From an uncultured Butyricicoccus sp. (GTDB lineage: Bacteria > Bacillota > Clostridia > Oscillospirales > Butyricicoccaceae): a stretch of DNA of 64,000 nt. How positions within the stretch are numbered: the stretch's first letter is position 1; each line of letters starts with the position of its first letter. Shown in pieces: positions 9,025 to 16,863 of this stretch. A program made the translations under genes and the position numbers. The DNA lies in the NCBI GenBank assembly GCA_910584935.1, contig CAJUDU010000003.1:8772-72771 (forward strand). The letters run 5' to 3'. A model generated the notes under the pieces. It was not told the DNA's origin. It did no database searches and was given only the letters and a program-made list of their open reading frames with translations.

Positions 9025-10071
9025 TTAAATTTTTTGAATTAGCTGGTGCAAGGTTTCTACATCTATTTTTTCGATATCTGCCCGTCCTAAAGTACGGACA
9101 AGGATGAAGTTTACTGTAGCACCCATTTTCTTTTTATCGGACAGCAATGCATGGAAAATATCTTCTCGTGCATAGGGGAGTTCTGTTGGCAAGCCGAGAT
9201 CCATTAGAATAGAAGCCAACACATCATCCAAATCATTGCTTTCCCCCATCGCATGGGATAATTTCATCGCGGCAACCATACCGATAGATACCGCTTGTCC
9301 ATGGGTCAATACGGTATAATTACCGAGTTTTTCAGCCGCATGGCCAATGGTATGCCCGAAATTCAGGATCATACGCAGCCCAGTATCGCGTTCATCTGCT
9401 TCAACAACATCACGCTTGATTTTAACGCATTCATAAATAATGTCTTCAATGCGTTCCCGGTAGCGTGGCATACGGATCATATCTAAAATACCGCGGTTTT
9501 TGATACAGCCATACTTTACGACTTCTGCCATGCCGTCTGCAAAGGTTGCGTCTGGCAAGGTAGAAAGCATTTCCGGATCAATCAGCACCAGCCGTGGCTG
9601 ATAAAATGCACCAACCAGGTTTTTCCCTTGCGGCAGGTCAACTGCTGTTTTGCCGCCAACTGAGGAATCCACCTGCGCAAGCAAGGTGGTAGGGATTTGG
9701 CATAAGGGGACACCGCGCAGGAATGTTGCTGCGGCAAATCCTGTAATGTCACCTGTTACGCCGCCGCCTAATGCAATAATAAGATCTTTTCGCGTTAGCC
9801 CATTTTTCAGGAAATCACAGTATAGACCTTCCACAGTTGCAAGCCGTTTATATTCTTCACCCGCAGGAATTACCGATACCGAAACTGGCAAGCTGAACTG
9901 GTCTTGCAATGTTTTCAGATAAAGTGGGGCAACAACCGAATCCGTCACAATATGTACACGACTGGGGGTAAAATACCGCATACATTGCGCGGCTGCTTGT
10001 GAAAGCAGACCAGCACTGATTAAAATGTCTGATTTGCTGCTGGTTCCGGTCAAGGTCAGTTGTTTTATCAT
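9025..10071 (-). CDS. aroB: 3-dehydroquinate synthase
   Basis: The product, about 348 aa, cyclises DAHP to 3-dehydroquinate, using NAD and a divalent metal. NAD-site motifs ALGGGVTGDITGFAAATF and QVDSSVGGKTAVD are clear, and the metal ligands lie in VVEADERD (Glu) and NFGHTIGHAAE (His). The ATG at 10071 has AAGGAG 9 nt upstream and is preferred to an in-frame codon at 10101, which would put ten extra residues (MKHIKKERQT) on the protein. It is 26 nt downstream of the DAHP synthase stop and is expected to be on the same T-box-controlled message. Confidence 0.96.
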   Translation of the reverse strand: MIKQLTLTGTSSKSDILISAGLLSQAAAQCMRYFTPSRVHIVTDSVVAPLYLKTLQDQFSLPVSVSVIPAGEEYKRLATVEGLYCDFLKNGLTRKDLIIALGGGVTGDITGFAAATFLRGVPLCQIPTTLLAQVDSSVGGKTAVDLPQGKNLVGAFYQPRLVLIDPEMLSTLPDATFADGMAEVVKYGCIKNRGILDMIRMPRYRERIEDIIYECVKIKRDVVEADERDTGLRMILNFGHTIGHAAEKLGNYTVLTHGQAVSIGMVAAMKLSHAMGESNDLDDVLASILMDLGLPTELPYAREDIFHALLSDKKKMGATVNFILVRTLGRADIEKIDVETLHQLIQKI

Positions 10072-10097
10072 GGTTTGCCGCTCCTTTTTGATATGTT

Positions 10098-11117
10098 TCA
10101 AATTTCGCGTCCCATCGCATTAGCGATGCCACGCAGGGAAGCCATGGTTTCCTCAAAAGATTCATAGGTCAAAGACTGGGCGCCGTCAGAAAGCGCGTGG
10201 GCGGGGTCGTTATGGACTTCAATCATTAACCCATCAGCGCCGGCAGCAATTGCCGCACGTGCAAGCGGCGCAACCATCCAATAGATTCCGCCCGCATGGG
10301 AGGGGTCAACAATAACGGGTAAATGGCTAATGCGTTTAAGCACAGGGACAGCAGAAATATCCAATGTATTGCGGGTATAGGTTTCATAGGTGCGGATGCC
10401 GCGTTCACATAAGATAACATTTTCATTACCGCCAGCCATTAAGTATTCAGCAGACATCAAAAATTCTTCAATGGTGTTGGCAAAGCCGCGTTTTAGCAAC
10501 ACAGGCTTATTGATTCGCCCCAGTTCTTTCAGCAACTCAAAATTCTGCATATTTCGTGCGCCCACTTGGAAACAATCACATTTGTCTAAAAATAGTTCGA
10601 TATGGGCTGGGTTTGTGATTTCTGTAACGATTGGAAGTCCGGTTTCTTGATGTGCATGGTGTAGAAGTTCCAGTCCCTCAGCTTTAAGTCCCTGGAAAGA
10701 ATATGGGGAGGAACGTGGTTTCCATGCACCCCCACGCAGCACGGTAGCGCCTTGACTTTGGGCGTGCTTCGCGATATCTGTAATTTGTTCCCGGCTTTCC
10801 ACAGAACATGGACCTGCCATAACAACAATTTTGCGGTCCCCAACAAATACGTCTTGACCAATTTGAATTACGCTGTCTTGCGGGTGCATTTTACGGTTTG
10901 CCAGTTTGAATGGTTCCTGTACTTTGGTAATCCGTTCTACATATTCATCACGCAGCAGGGCATCTTTATCAACCGATGCGGTATCGCCAATTAATGCTAG
11001 GACAGTTGTGCCTGTGCCATAAAGCGGGTTTACATGGACACCAAAACGTTCTGTCAGCCATCCAGAAAGATGGTCAATATGCTCTTTGGATGCGCCATTT
11101 TTCATTACAATAATCAT
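10098..11117 (-). CDS. aroF: 3-deoxy-7-phosphoheptulonate (DAHP) synthase, type I-beta with N-terminal ferredoxin-like domain
   Basis: It condenses PEP and erythrose-4-phosphate in the first committed step of aromatic synthesis. The ATG at 11117 is preceded by GGAG at 8 nt; the 44 codons upstream in frame fall in the T-box leader and are rejected. The 339-aa product has an N-terminal ferredoxin-like domain (IIVMKNGASKEHIDHLSGWL), as in Thermotoga TM0343-type enzymes where it senses Phe/Tyr, then a TIM barrel with VMAGPCSVESREQI, RGGAWKPRSSPYSFQG, VGARNMQNFELL, LKRGFANTIEEF and VDPSHAGG. As the first gene after the T-box it is the likely control point of the whole operon. The symbol follows Bacillus/Clostridium usage; aroG or aroA(f) are synonyms. 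Confidence 0.95.
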   Translation of the reverse strand: MIIVMKNGASKEHIDHLSGWLTERFGVHVNPLYGTGTTVLALIGDTASVDKDALLRDEYVERITKVQEPFKLANRKMHPQDSVIQIGQDVFVGDRKIVVMAGPCSVESREQITDIAKHAQSQGATVLRGGAWKPRSSPYSFQGLKAEGLELLHHAHQETGLPIVTEITNPAHIELFLDKCDCFQVGARNMQNFELLKELGRINKPVLLKRGFANTIEEFLMSAEYLMAGGNENVILCERGIRTYETYTRNTLDISAVPVLKRISHLPVIVDPSHAGGIYWMVAPLARAAIAAGADGLMIEVHNDPAHALSDGAQSLTYESFEETMASLRGIANAMGREI

Positions 11118-11183
11118 ATCATAAATCTCCTTTGGAAAAGTGTAAATAGTGTGTAAAAATCGGCTGGGCAGCAATTGTGCATG

Positions 11184-11225
11184 AAAAAAACCTTCCGCCC
11201 ATCCGGTTAGAGAAGGGACGAAAGG
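11184..11225 (-). terminator. Terminator half of the T-box switch
   Basis: On the reverse strand CCTTTCGTCC (11216-11225) pairs along ten positions, two of them G-U, with GGGCGGAAGG (11191-11200), followed by seven T. The bases just upstream (CCGCGGAAG) belong to the T-box and compete for the CTTCC side, giving the usual exclusive antiterminator/terminator choice. Confidence 0.92.
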
Positions 11226-11473
11226 TATAACTTCCGCGGTACCACCCAATATTCGGCAAAACGCCGCACTTTAAATCCGATACAAACATATCGTACCTGG
11301 GTAACGGCAGGAATCCGTCAAAGCCTACTGGGCAAAAAAAGGTTTCAGCTTTGCAGCTCAAGAGGGAACTTCATAAAACCAATGCCTGCACCCACTTACA
11401 GTCAGGATGGATGCTCCCTAAAAAGCACGAGTGGTTTTATTACTTTCTCTTTCATCACATTTACAATATACGT
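11184..11473 (-). promoter_or_regulatory. T-box leader, specifier UUC (tRNA-Phe), upstream of the aro operon
   Basis: The reverse strand carries the T-box core GGGTGGTACCGCGG at 11234-11247, preceded by a Stem I region. Its lower helix pairs AATAAAACCA with TGGTTTTAT, and AGUA on the 5' side faces GAAG on the 3' side, as in a loop-E type specifier loop. Aligning this strand with the well-studied glyQS leader around the shared CUUGAGC places the specifier at 11366-11368, reading UUC, a Phe codon. An intrinsic terminator follows the T-box and overlaps the antiterminator. By family knowledge, uncharged tRNA-Phe would stabilise the antiterminator and turn on the operon. The T-box identity is near certain; the specifier is inferred from alignment. 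Confidence 0.93.
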
Positions 11474-11478
11474 GTATT

Positions 11479-11507
11479 ATTATACGAATCCACGGGGGTT
11501 TTGTCAA
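11479..11507 (-). promoter_or_regulatory. Sigma-A promoter of the T-box/aro operon
   Basis: The reverse strand has perfect -35 TTGACA (11502-11507) and -10 TATAAT (11479-11484) boxes with a 17-bp spacer. Transcription should start near 11472, giving a leader of about 350 nt before the DAHP synthase ATG. Confidence 0.93.
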
Positions 11508-11527
11508 GAGGAAAAAAATAAATTGCG

Positions 11528-11556
11528 TCATATGGCTTGTCTTTGTTTCATAGGAT
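11528..11556 (+). promoter_or_regulatory. Sigma-E type promoter of the spoIIIA operon
   Basis: TCATATG (11528-11534) fits six of seven positions of the sigma-E -35 consensus KMATATT. CATAGGAT (11549-11556) matches the -10 CATACANT at the CATA and final T positions. The spacer is 14 bp. The spoIIIA operon is sigma-E controlled in Bacillus, so context supports the call. The predicted start, about 11562-11564, leaves only about ten bases before the spoIIIAA ATG. Confidence 0.7.
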
Positions 11557-11572
11557 AAAGCAGGTGATGAAA

Positions 11573-12490
11573 ATGAAAATACAGGAATCCAGAATCAGGG
11601 CATATACAGAAGCGGTAAATTGTCTGCCGCCACGCCTACAAAACGCAGTATTGCATATCCCAGATATCGAAAAATCCAGTTGTGAAGAACTGCGCTTGCG
11701 TGCCGGACAGGCAATCTATATTTCTTTGGAAGGGAAGGAAAAACCAGTTTCTCAACTTCGGGTGGGAATAGAAGATTTGAGGGAAACTGTAAGCCGGGCG
11801 GCAAGGTATTCGGTACATAGCTTTGGTGAAGCATTGGCGCAAGGGTACTTGCCTTTAGAGGGCGGGCACAGGTTAGGGGTATGCGGTACAGCCGTACTAA
11901 AAGCAGGAAATATTGCAGGCATCCGTACCATTACATCATTGAACCTACGTATCGCTTGCCAGTCTTTGGGCAGTGCGGATTCTGTACTGCATGGGGTACT
12001 GCATGATGAGCAAGTGAAAAGCACCTTGGTGATTTCACCGCCTGGGTTTGGCAAGACAACATTGCTGCGTGATTTAATCCGGCAAATATCTGGACAGGGC
12101 ATACGCTGCGCTGTGGCAGATGAACGTGGGGAACTGGCTGCACTGCGGGATGGCATCCCGCAATTTGATATCGGCATCCAAACTGATATCATGGATGGAT
12201 GTCCGAAAGCACAAGGCGCTATGCTGCTGATTAAAACCATGTCACCAACAGTTGTGGCATTGGATGAAATTACTGCTTCGCAGGATGTAGAAGCCATTGC
12301 ATATGCTGGACATTGTGGCGTAGCGGTTTTGGCAACAGCGCATGCTTTTGGTGTAAAGGATTTATCTTGCCGCCCACTTTATCGGCAAATGCTTCAGCTT
12401 GGCGTTTTTGAACAGATTATAAGCATTGAGTGCAAAAATGGTGGACGGGAATATAAAATATCCGATTTAAGGGGGGATGGGGATGCTTAG
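11573..12490 (+). CDS. spoIIIAA: Stage III sporulation protein AA, secretion-type ATPase
   Basis: The product, about 305 aa, is the ATPase of the SpoIIIA-SpoIIQ channel that links mother cell and forespore during engulfment. It has a Walker A motif VISPPGFGKTTLLRD, an AVADERGEL segment, a Walker B region PTVVALDEIT and ATAHAFGVKDL, as in the GspE/VirB11-like family. A TTG at 11537 would add 12 residues but lies inside the sigma-E promoter. ATGs at 11567 and 11573 remain, and AGGTG at 11562-11566 suits the latter. The gene overlaps spoIIIAB by 8 nt. All eight spoIIIA genes follow in the canonical order without interruption. Confidence 0.95.
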   Translation: MKIQESRIRAYTEAVNCLPPRLQNAVLHIPDIEKSSCEELRLRAGQAIYISLEGKEKPVSQLRVGIEDLRETVSRAARYSVHSFGEALAQGYLPLEGGHRLGVCGTAVLKAGNIAGIRTITSLNLRIACQSLGSADSVLHGVLHDEQVKSTLVISPPGFGKTTLLRDLIRQISGQGIRCAVADERGELAALRDGIPQFDIGIQTDIMDGCPKAQGAMLLIKTMSPTVVALDEITASQDVEAIAYAGHCGVAVLATAHAFGVKDLSCRPLYRQMLQLGVFEQIISIECKNGGREYKISDLRGDGDA

Positions 12491-13001
12491 GCTGCTTGGT
12501 ACGGTATTGGTGATTGGTGCGTGTTCTGCTCTTGGGTTTTCAGCTAGGCAGCACATGGCGCATCGAGTTATTATACTGGAACAGTTCATACAGATGTTGG
12601 ACATGATATCCGCAGAATTGGATAATCATCAAACACCTTTGCCAGATATCATCCATCAGCTGGCAGAAGAAAGCGGTACAGAACTGCGGCGGCTGTTTTC
12701 TGAAATGAACCGCCGTCTTGCTTGTAAAGATGGGCTTTCGTTTGCATACCGCTGGCAGACAACTATACGGGATATGGCACCAGAATTAGGGCTGGAAAGT
12801 GAAGAAATTACGATTTTGCGGGATGTTGCAGCCTATTTGGGACGTTATCAAGCAGAACAGCAGATTTTTGGGTTACAGCAGACACGTGCACGTTTAGAGT
12901 CTGTAAAGGCAAATGCCTTGCATACCTTGCAGACAAAGGGAAGTGTTTACCGTACCTGTGGGATTGCGGGTGGTATTGTGGCAGTCCTAATGATGTTGTG
13001 A
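12483..13001 (+). CDS. spoIIIAB: Stage III sporulation protein AB
   Basis: The product is a membrane-anchored component, about 172 aa, of the mother-cell side of the SpoIIIA complex, with similarity to GspF-type secretion proteins. An N-terminal membrane helix (LLGTVLVIGACSALGFSA) is followed by a helical cytoplasmic domain and a C-terminal hydrophobic tail (TCGIAGGIVAVLMML). Two close ATGs, 12477 and 12483, are possible; the G-rich AAGGGGGG sits too near the first, so I take 12483. Start and preceding stop overlap, suggesting coupling. Confidence 0.93.
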   Translation: MLRLLGTVLVIGACSALGFSARQHMAHRVIILEQFIQMLDMISAELDNHQTPLPDIIHQLAEESGTELRRLFSEMNRRLACKDGLSFAYRWQTTIRDMAPELGLESEEITILRDVAAYLGRYQAEQQIFGLQQTRARLESVKANALHTLQTKGSVYRTCGIAGGIVAVLMML

Positions 13002-13011
13002 GGTGGAAGCA

Positions 13012-13206
13012 GTGCAAATTGATTTGATTTTCAAAATTGCTGCAATTGGGATACTGGTTGCGGTATTTAACCAACTTTTAATCCGCTCTGGCAGGGAGGA
13101 ACAGGCGTTAATGACAACACTTGCTGGGCTTGTGGTGGTTATGATGATTTTAGTACAAGAAATAGGAAATTTATTCAGTATGATGAAATCGGTTTTTGGG
13201 TTTTAA
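13012..13206 (+). CDS. spoIIIAC: Stage III sporulation protein AC
   Basis: This is a tiny two-helix membrane protein of 64 aa in the SpoIIIA channel. The sequence IDLIFKIAAIGILVAVFNQ, followed by a second helix TLAGLVVVMMILVQEI, is typical of the family, which is about 65 aa long. I choose the GTG at 13012 because AGGTGG ends 5 nt before it; the GTG at 13003 would overlap that ribosome site. It lies 10 nt after spoIIIAB and 3 nt before spoIIIAD. Confidence 0.93.
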   Translation: MQIDLIFKIAAIGILVAVFNQLLIRSGREEQALMTTLAGLVVVMMILVQEIGNLFSMMKSVFGF

Positions 13207-13209
13207 CGT

Positions 13210-13596
13210 ATGGAAATGGTTTCATGGATTGGAATTGCACTGACGGCTGCAATTCTTGCGTTGACGCTGAAACAACAGCAGCCTATTTTTTCATTGATGA
13301 TAACTATTGCCGCTGTGTTGTGCTTGCTTTGGATTACAGCGCAATCGCTCAGCCAGTTGCTCCGGACATTGAAAAGCCTTGCAGATGCTGCAAAGATATC
13401 ATCAGGCATTTATCTGCCGGTATTAAAAGCAGTCGGTATTGCTGCTGCGGTTCGTGTTGCAGGTGCAATCTGTAAAGATGCTGGACAGAGCGCACTTTGC
13501 ATCAAATTGGAACTGCTGGGCAGTATTGCGGCGCTGGCAGCTTGCCTGCCGCTTTTCGAACAGCTTTTATCGTTGGTTGCGGATATGTTAGGATAG
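13210..13596 (+). CDS. spoIIIAD: Stage III sporulation protein AD
   Basis: The product is a 128-aa membrane protein with several hydrophobic helices (VSWIGIALTAAILALTL, FSLMITIAAVLCLLWI, LLGSIAALAACLPLFEQLL). It resembles SpoIIIAC in sequence and works with it in the SpoIIIA complex. The segment SSGIYLPVLKAVGIAAAVRV matches the family core. Length is normal. It starts 3 nt after spoIIIAC. Confidence 0.93.
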   Translation: MEMVSWIGIALTAAILALTLKQQQPIFSLMITIAAVLCLLWITAQSLSQLLRTLKSLADAAKISSGIYLPVLKAVGIAAAVRVAGAICKDAGQSALCIKLELLGSIAALAACLPLFEQLLSLVADMLG

Positions 13597-13612
13597 GGAA
13601 AGGTGGTGTTTT

Positions 13613-14716
13613 ATGAAAAAGAAGCTATTGGCACTGGCGGCTGCGATATGGCTATGTTTTTCCTATGCGCAGGCTGCTGACCCAAATAATATCTGCAGTC
13701 AAATTGGGGCAGGGGATTTATTTCAAGCCCTGCCTGATGAGGCGGAAGATGCTTTATATGGTCTCAATACAGAGAATGCTGCGGAAAATTGGGAATCAAC
13801 TATTGTGCGTTTATTTAAAAACTTGGATACGAGAAAATTTTTATCCAGCGCATTATGGAGTTTAAGCAAAATGATGGCGGTTGCAGTTATTGTCGGAATG
13901 CTTGGCGGTATTCGTACAGCGTCTGGCGGTGGAGATATCCCTATGATCACCATTGCTGGTGCACTTGCCATGACCAGCATTCTGCTTGGAGATTTACGGG
14001 GTATGCTGTCACTATGTACCCAAACGCTGAACCAAACTTCGGTTTTTTCCACAGCATTACTTCCTGTAATGGCTGGTGCCTTAACAGCGTCAGGCGCACC
14101 AGCTGTTGCCACAGCAACGCAAGGTATTACCATGTTAGCACTTGATTTACTGATACGGTTTATTACAGAATTGCTTGTGCCAGCAGTTTGCGCTCATATT
14201 GCAATTATTACTGTTAATTCTGCGCTGGGTAATGATATTTTAGGCGGGCTGGAGTCTTTTGTAAAATGGATGACAACCAGCAGTTTAAAACTCATACTTA
14301 CCGTGTTTATCGCATATCTTTCAATATCAGGGGCAATTGGTGGGAGTGTGGATGCAGTTACGCTGAAAGCAGCAAAATTTGCAGTTTCCGGTTCTGTACC
14401 TGTGGTAGGCGGCATTATTTCTGATGCAACTGAATCTATGCTTGCTGGTATGGCTGCGGTAAAAAATGCGGTTGGCATTTTAGGGATGCTTGGTGTAGCA
14501 GCAATTTGCATTGCGCCATTTTTGCAAGTAGGCATCAATTATTTGCTGTTTAAAGCAGGTTCTGCGGTATTGTCCCCAATTTGCAGCAGCCCGCTTGCCA
14601 AGTTAATGGCTGGGCTAAGTGATAGTTTCGGGCTGATGCTTGGAATGCTTGGCACATGCAGCGCAGTGTTGTTTTTTGAACTTGTTTTTTCGATTATTAT
14701 GGTGAAACCAATATGA
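13613..14716 (+). CDS. spoIIIAE: Stage III sporulation protein AE
   Basis: This large polytopic membrane protein (367 aa) of the SpoIIIA channel starts with a signal peptide (LLALAAAIWLCFSYAQAAD) and a soluble outer segment of about 70 residues. At least seven hydrophobic helices follow, rich in Gly, Ala and Ile, as expected for SpoIIIAE. The family is permease-like, but transport has not been seen in the sequence. GGTGG lies before the ATG. The stop overlaps the spoIIIAF start (ATGA). Confidence 0.94.
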   Translation: MKKKLLALAAAIWLCFSYAQAADPNNICSQIGAGDLFQALPDEAEDALYGLNTENAAENWESTIVRLFKNLDTRKFLSSALWSLSKMMAVAVIVGMLGGIRTASGGGDIPMITIAGALAMTSILLGDLRGMLSLCTQTLNQTSVFSTALLPVMAGALTASGAPAVATATQGITMLALDLLIRFITELLVPAVCAHIAIITVNSALGNDILGGLESFVKWMTTSSLKLILTVFIAYLSISGAIGGSVDAVTLKAAKFAVSGSVPVVGGIISDATESMLAGMAAVKNAVGILGMLGVAAICIAPFLQVGINYLLFKAGSAVLSPICSSPLAKLMAGLSDSFGLMLGMLGTCSAVLFFELVFSIIMVKPI

Positions 14717-15198
14717 CTGGAATATTAAGACCAATTATCTTAGGCGTTTCTGCATCTGCCTTACTGGGCAGCGCCGCAATGGCGCTGGTGCATACAGGCG
14801 CATTACGGGAGGTAATCCGGTTGGCAGTAGGGGTTATGATGATTTTATCTTTGCTGCTTCCGGTTTCCAAGCTGCATTTCAGCCTGCCTTTGGATTGGAT
14901 GCGCAACCATACCCAATCTGTGTCCAAACAGGTAGAGCAAGTACAGCAGCAGCGAAAAGGTTGGATGGCAGAGTCCTCTGCAAAAGAGGTCAGTACATAT
15001 ATGATGCACCGGGCGCGTGCGGAAGGGATTGAATGCGAAATCAAGATACAGGCATCTATGGTTTCAGAAGATACAGTTTCTTTGGATCACGCTGAAATCC
15101 GGGCGTCACTAACATCAGAGCAGGCAGAAAAAATTGCTGCCATGCTGGAAACAGAATGCGGTATACCACGGGGGAATCAGACATATGTGGAAAACTGA
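14713..15198 (+). CDS. spoIIIAF: Stage III sporulation protein AF
   Basis: The product has 161 aa. Two N-terminal membrane helices (ILGVSASALLGSAAMALV and LAVGVMMILSLLLPV) precede a soluble domain of about 100 residues. In structural work on the family this domain has the ring-building fold seen in secretion systems. The membrane pair and length identify it by position between AE and AG. It overlaps spoIIIAE by 4 nt and spoIIIAG by 14 nt. Confidence 0.92.
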   Translation: MTGILRPIILGVSASALLGSAAMALVHTGALREVIRLAVGVMMILSLLLPVSKLHFSLPLDWMRNHTQSVSKQVEQVQQQRKGWMAESSAKEVSTYMMHRARAEGIECEIKIQASMVSEDTVSLDHAEIRASLTSEQAEKIAAMLETECGIPRGNQTYVEN

Positions 15199-15709
15199 AA
15201 TCCTAAAATGGGGCACAAATCTTATGCCTATACTGCAAAAATATAAGTATGTGTTTGTTATCTTGCTGGCAGGGCTTATCATGTTATATGCAGGTGCGCT
15301 GCGTGATAAGCCAGAACAAGAAATTAAACAGGAAACAGAAATATTTGGGTTAGAAAACTTCAAGGAAGATTTGCAAAGCAAATTATCCCATATTGAAGGT
15401 GCGGGACAAGTGGAGTTGCTTTTATCATTGGAAGGCAGTGAAGAAACTGTGTATGCTTCTAATGTTCGGCAGTCCAGCACAGGGGATGATAATACTTCTT
15501 ATGAAAATAGCCTTACGGTGCTGTCAGATGGAAGCTATGGAGAACAGCCAGTGCGTACCAAAAGCATTTGCCCGACTTTTCGCGGTGCAGTAGTGCTGTG
15601 TGAAGGTGGTGACCAGATAGCAGTACGCCTTGCAGTGACAGAGGCGGTTTCAGCAGCGTGCGGACTTGGCGCAGATAAAATTTCAGTTTTGAAAATGCAA
15701 AGCAAATAA
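15185..15709 (+). CDS. spoIIIAG: Stage III sporulation protein AG
   Basis: The product, about 174 aa, has an N-terminal cytoplasmic stub, one membrane helix (YVFVILLAGLIMLYAG) and a soluble ring-building-motif domain facing the intermembrane space (SHIEGAGQVELLLSLEGSEE, then GAVVLCEGGDQIAVRLAV). In Bacillus this protein forms the large ring of the feeding-tube channel. The ATG at 15185 overlaps the spoIIIAF stop and has GGGGGA 8 nt upstream; an ATG at 15134 would create a larger overlap without a ribosome site. Confidence 0.93.
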   Translation: MWKTEILKWGTNLMPILQKYKYVFVILLAGLIMLYAGALRDKPEQEIKQETEIFGLENFKEDLQSKLSHIEGAGQVELLLSLEGSEETVYASNVRQSSTGDDNTSYENSLTVLSDGSYGEQPVRTKSICPTFRGAVVLCEGGDQIAVRLAVTEAVSAACGLGADKISVLKMQSK

Positions 15710-15720
15710 AGGAGGAAATT

Positions 15721-16287
15721 ATGATGAAACTGAAAAAACGGGGTGCGGTTTATGGCATTATCGCAGTGATGTTAGGTGTTGCGGTGTACTTAAACTGGAG
15801 TTATGTCAGCACACCAGAAGATTTATTGGTGGCTGGACAGGTGAGCAGCAGCGGGCAGAAGGATAAAGAAGAACAAGATAACGGTGCGGCAAAAGAAACC
15901 GGTGGCGCTGCGGATACAGAAGCAGTGACCGCAGCTGATTATTTTGCACAGTCCCGGCTGTCGCGTGAAAAAGCACGGGATGAAGCAATTAGCATCCTCA
16001 AAGAAACCATGGGGGATGAGGAAACTGATGAAAAAGGTAAGACCATGGCAAGTGAGCAGATTTCCAAGCTGGCAGAAGACTCTGTAACAGAAGCACGGAT
16101 AGAAAGCTTAATTAAAGCAAAAGGGTATAGCGAAGCGGTGGTATTTCTGGGTACAGACAGCGTGAATGTCATTATTGCCCCGCCACAGGCTGGCTTTACC
16201 GAAACAGATGCTTCCAAAATAAAGGATATTGTGGTTGCGGAAACCTCACTGGGGGCAGACCAGATTACAATTGTTGAAGCCGGATAA
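15721..16287 (+). CDS. spoIIIAH: Stage III sporulation protein AH
   Basis: The last gene of the operon encodes 188 aa. A single membrane helix near the N-terminus (GAVYGIIAVMLGVAVYLNWS) is followed by an acidic low-complexity linker of about 45 residues and a C-terminal ring-forming domain (ARIESLIKAKGYSEAVVFLG). SpoIIIAH pairs with forespore SpoIIQ across the septum; no spoIIQ is in this window. GGAGG sits just before the ATG, 11 nt after spoIIIAG. Confidence 0.94.
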   Translation: MMKLKKRGAVYGIIAVMLGVAVYLNWSYVSTPEDLLVAGQVSSSGQKDKEEQDNGAAKETGGAADTEAVTAADYFAQSRLSREKARDEAISILKETMGDEETDEKGKTMASEQISKLAEDSVTEARIESLIKAKGYSEAVVFLGTDSVNVIIAPPQAGFTETDASKIKDIVVAETSLGADQITIVEAG

Positions 16288-16308
16288 AACGAAAATATAG
16301 ATTAGGGC

Positions 16309-16337
16309 TTACAATATCTTCTCTGCTGTGGTATAAT
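16309..16337 (+). promoter_or_regulatory. Sigma-A promoter upstream of the Asp23 gene
   Basis: TTACAA (16309-16314) and TATAAT (16332-16337) are 17 bp apart. The predicted start near 16344 leaves a leader of about 95 nt. It separates the vegetative genes downstream from the sporulation operon. Confidence 0.8.
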
Positions 16338-16352
16338 AACCTGAAGATAAGC

Positions 16353-16420
16353 ATCATACTATCAAAAGCAACGAGTAAAAGGTTGTTTGCCATGAAGCAC
16401 ATTATTTATGGCAGTATGAT
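16353..16420 (+). promoter_or_regulatory. Structured 5' leader of the Asp23 gene (unknown element)
   Basis: ATCATACT (16353-16360) can pair with AGTATGAT (16413-16420). Immediately inside, TGCCAT (16388-16393) pairs with ATGGCA (16408-16413), and CAAC/GTTG can form a small hairpin between. Together this gives an outer stem closing two hairpins just before the ribosome site at 16424. I do not recognise a known riboswitch class. Confidence 0.4.
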
Positions 16421-16439
16421 TATGAAAGGAAGCGTTTGT

Positions 16440-16859
16440 ATGGCTGAACATAAGGATTACTGGGCAACGGAAGGCGACCAAGGTACCATTAAGATTTCAG
16501 AGGATGTTGTTGCATCAATTGCTGCGTTGGCAGCTTCCGAAACAGAGGGCGTAAGTGGTTTGTACTCCAGCTTTACCAATGATATCGTGAATTTCCTTGG
16601 GAAAAAGAGCCTTGCAAAAGGCGTCCGAGTTGTTTTGGGGGAAAATGATACTGTTGAAGTGGAAATTTGCTACCTTGCGAAATATGGGTACAGCATTCGC
16701 GATGTTGCGAAATCCGTTCAGGAATCTGTCCGGTCATCAATTGAAGCGATGACTGGCTTGCACACATCAGCAGTCAATATTTTTGTTGGCGGCGTGACAT
16801 TTGATGCGCCGGAAGAAGTTTCGTCTGTTCCAGCAGCCGAGATGATGGAAAGCGAATAA
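16440..16859 (+). CDS. Asp23/Gls24 family envelope stress protein
   Basis: The 139-aa cytoplasmic protein belongs to the Asp23 (DUF322) family, seen in KISEDVVASIAALAASETEG near the N-terminus and VAKSVQESVRSSIEAMTGL with VNIFVGGVTFD near the C-terminus. Family members associate with the cell envelope and, in Staphylococcus, with cell wall stress. They often sit beside nusB in Firmicutes, as here. The ATG at 16440 is preferred because GAAAGGAAG lies upstream and the N-terminus (MAEHKDYW) is family-like; earlier in-frame starts fall in the structured leader. It has its own promoter and terminator. Confidence 0.88.
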   Translation: MAEHKDYWATEGDQGTIKISEDVVASIAALAASETEGVSGLYSSFTNDIVNFLGKKSLAKGVRVVLGENDTVEVEICYLAKYGYSIRDVAKSVQESVRSSIEAMTGLHTSAVNIFVGGVTFDAPEEVSSVPAAEMMESE

Positions 16860-16863
16860 GCGG

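Noticed and set aside
11118..11249. N-terminal extension of the DAHP synthase into the leader
   Set aside because: These codons are part of the T-box and terminator, and the family starts at the ATG at 11117.
11537..11572. TTG start for spoIIIAA
   Set aside because: It falls in the spacer of the sigma-E promoter and has no ribosome site.
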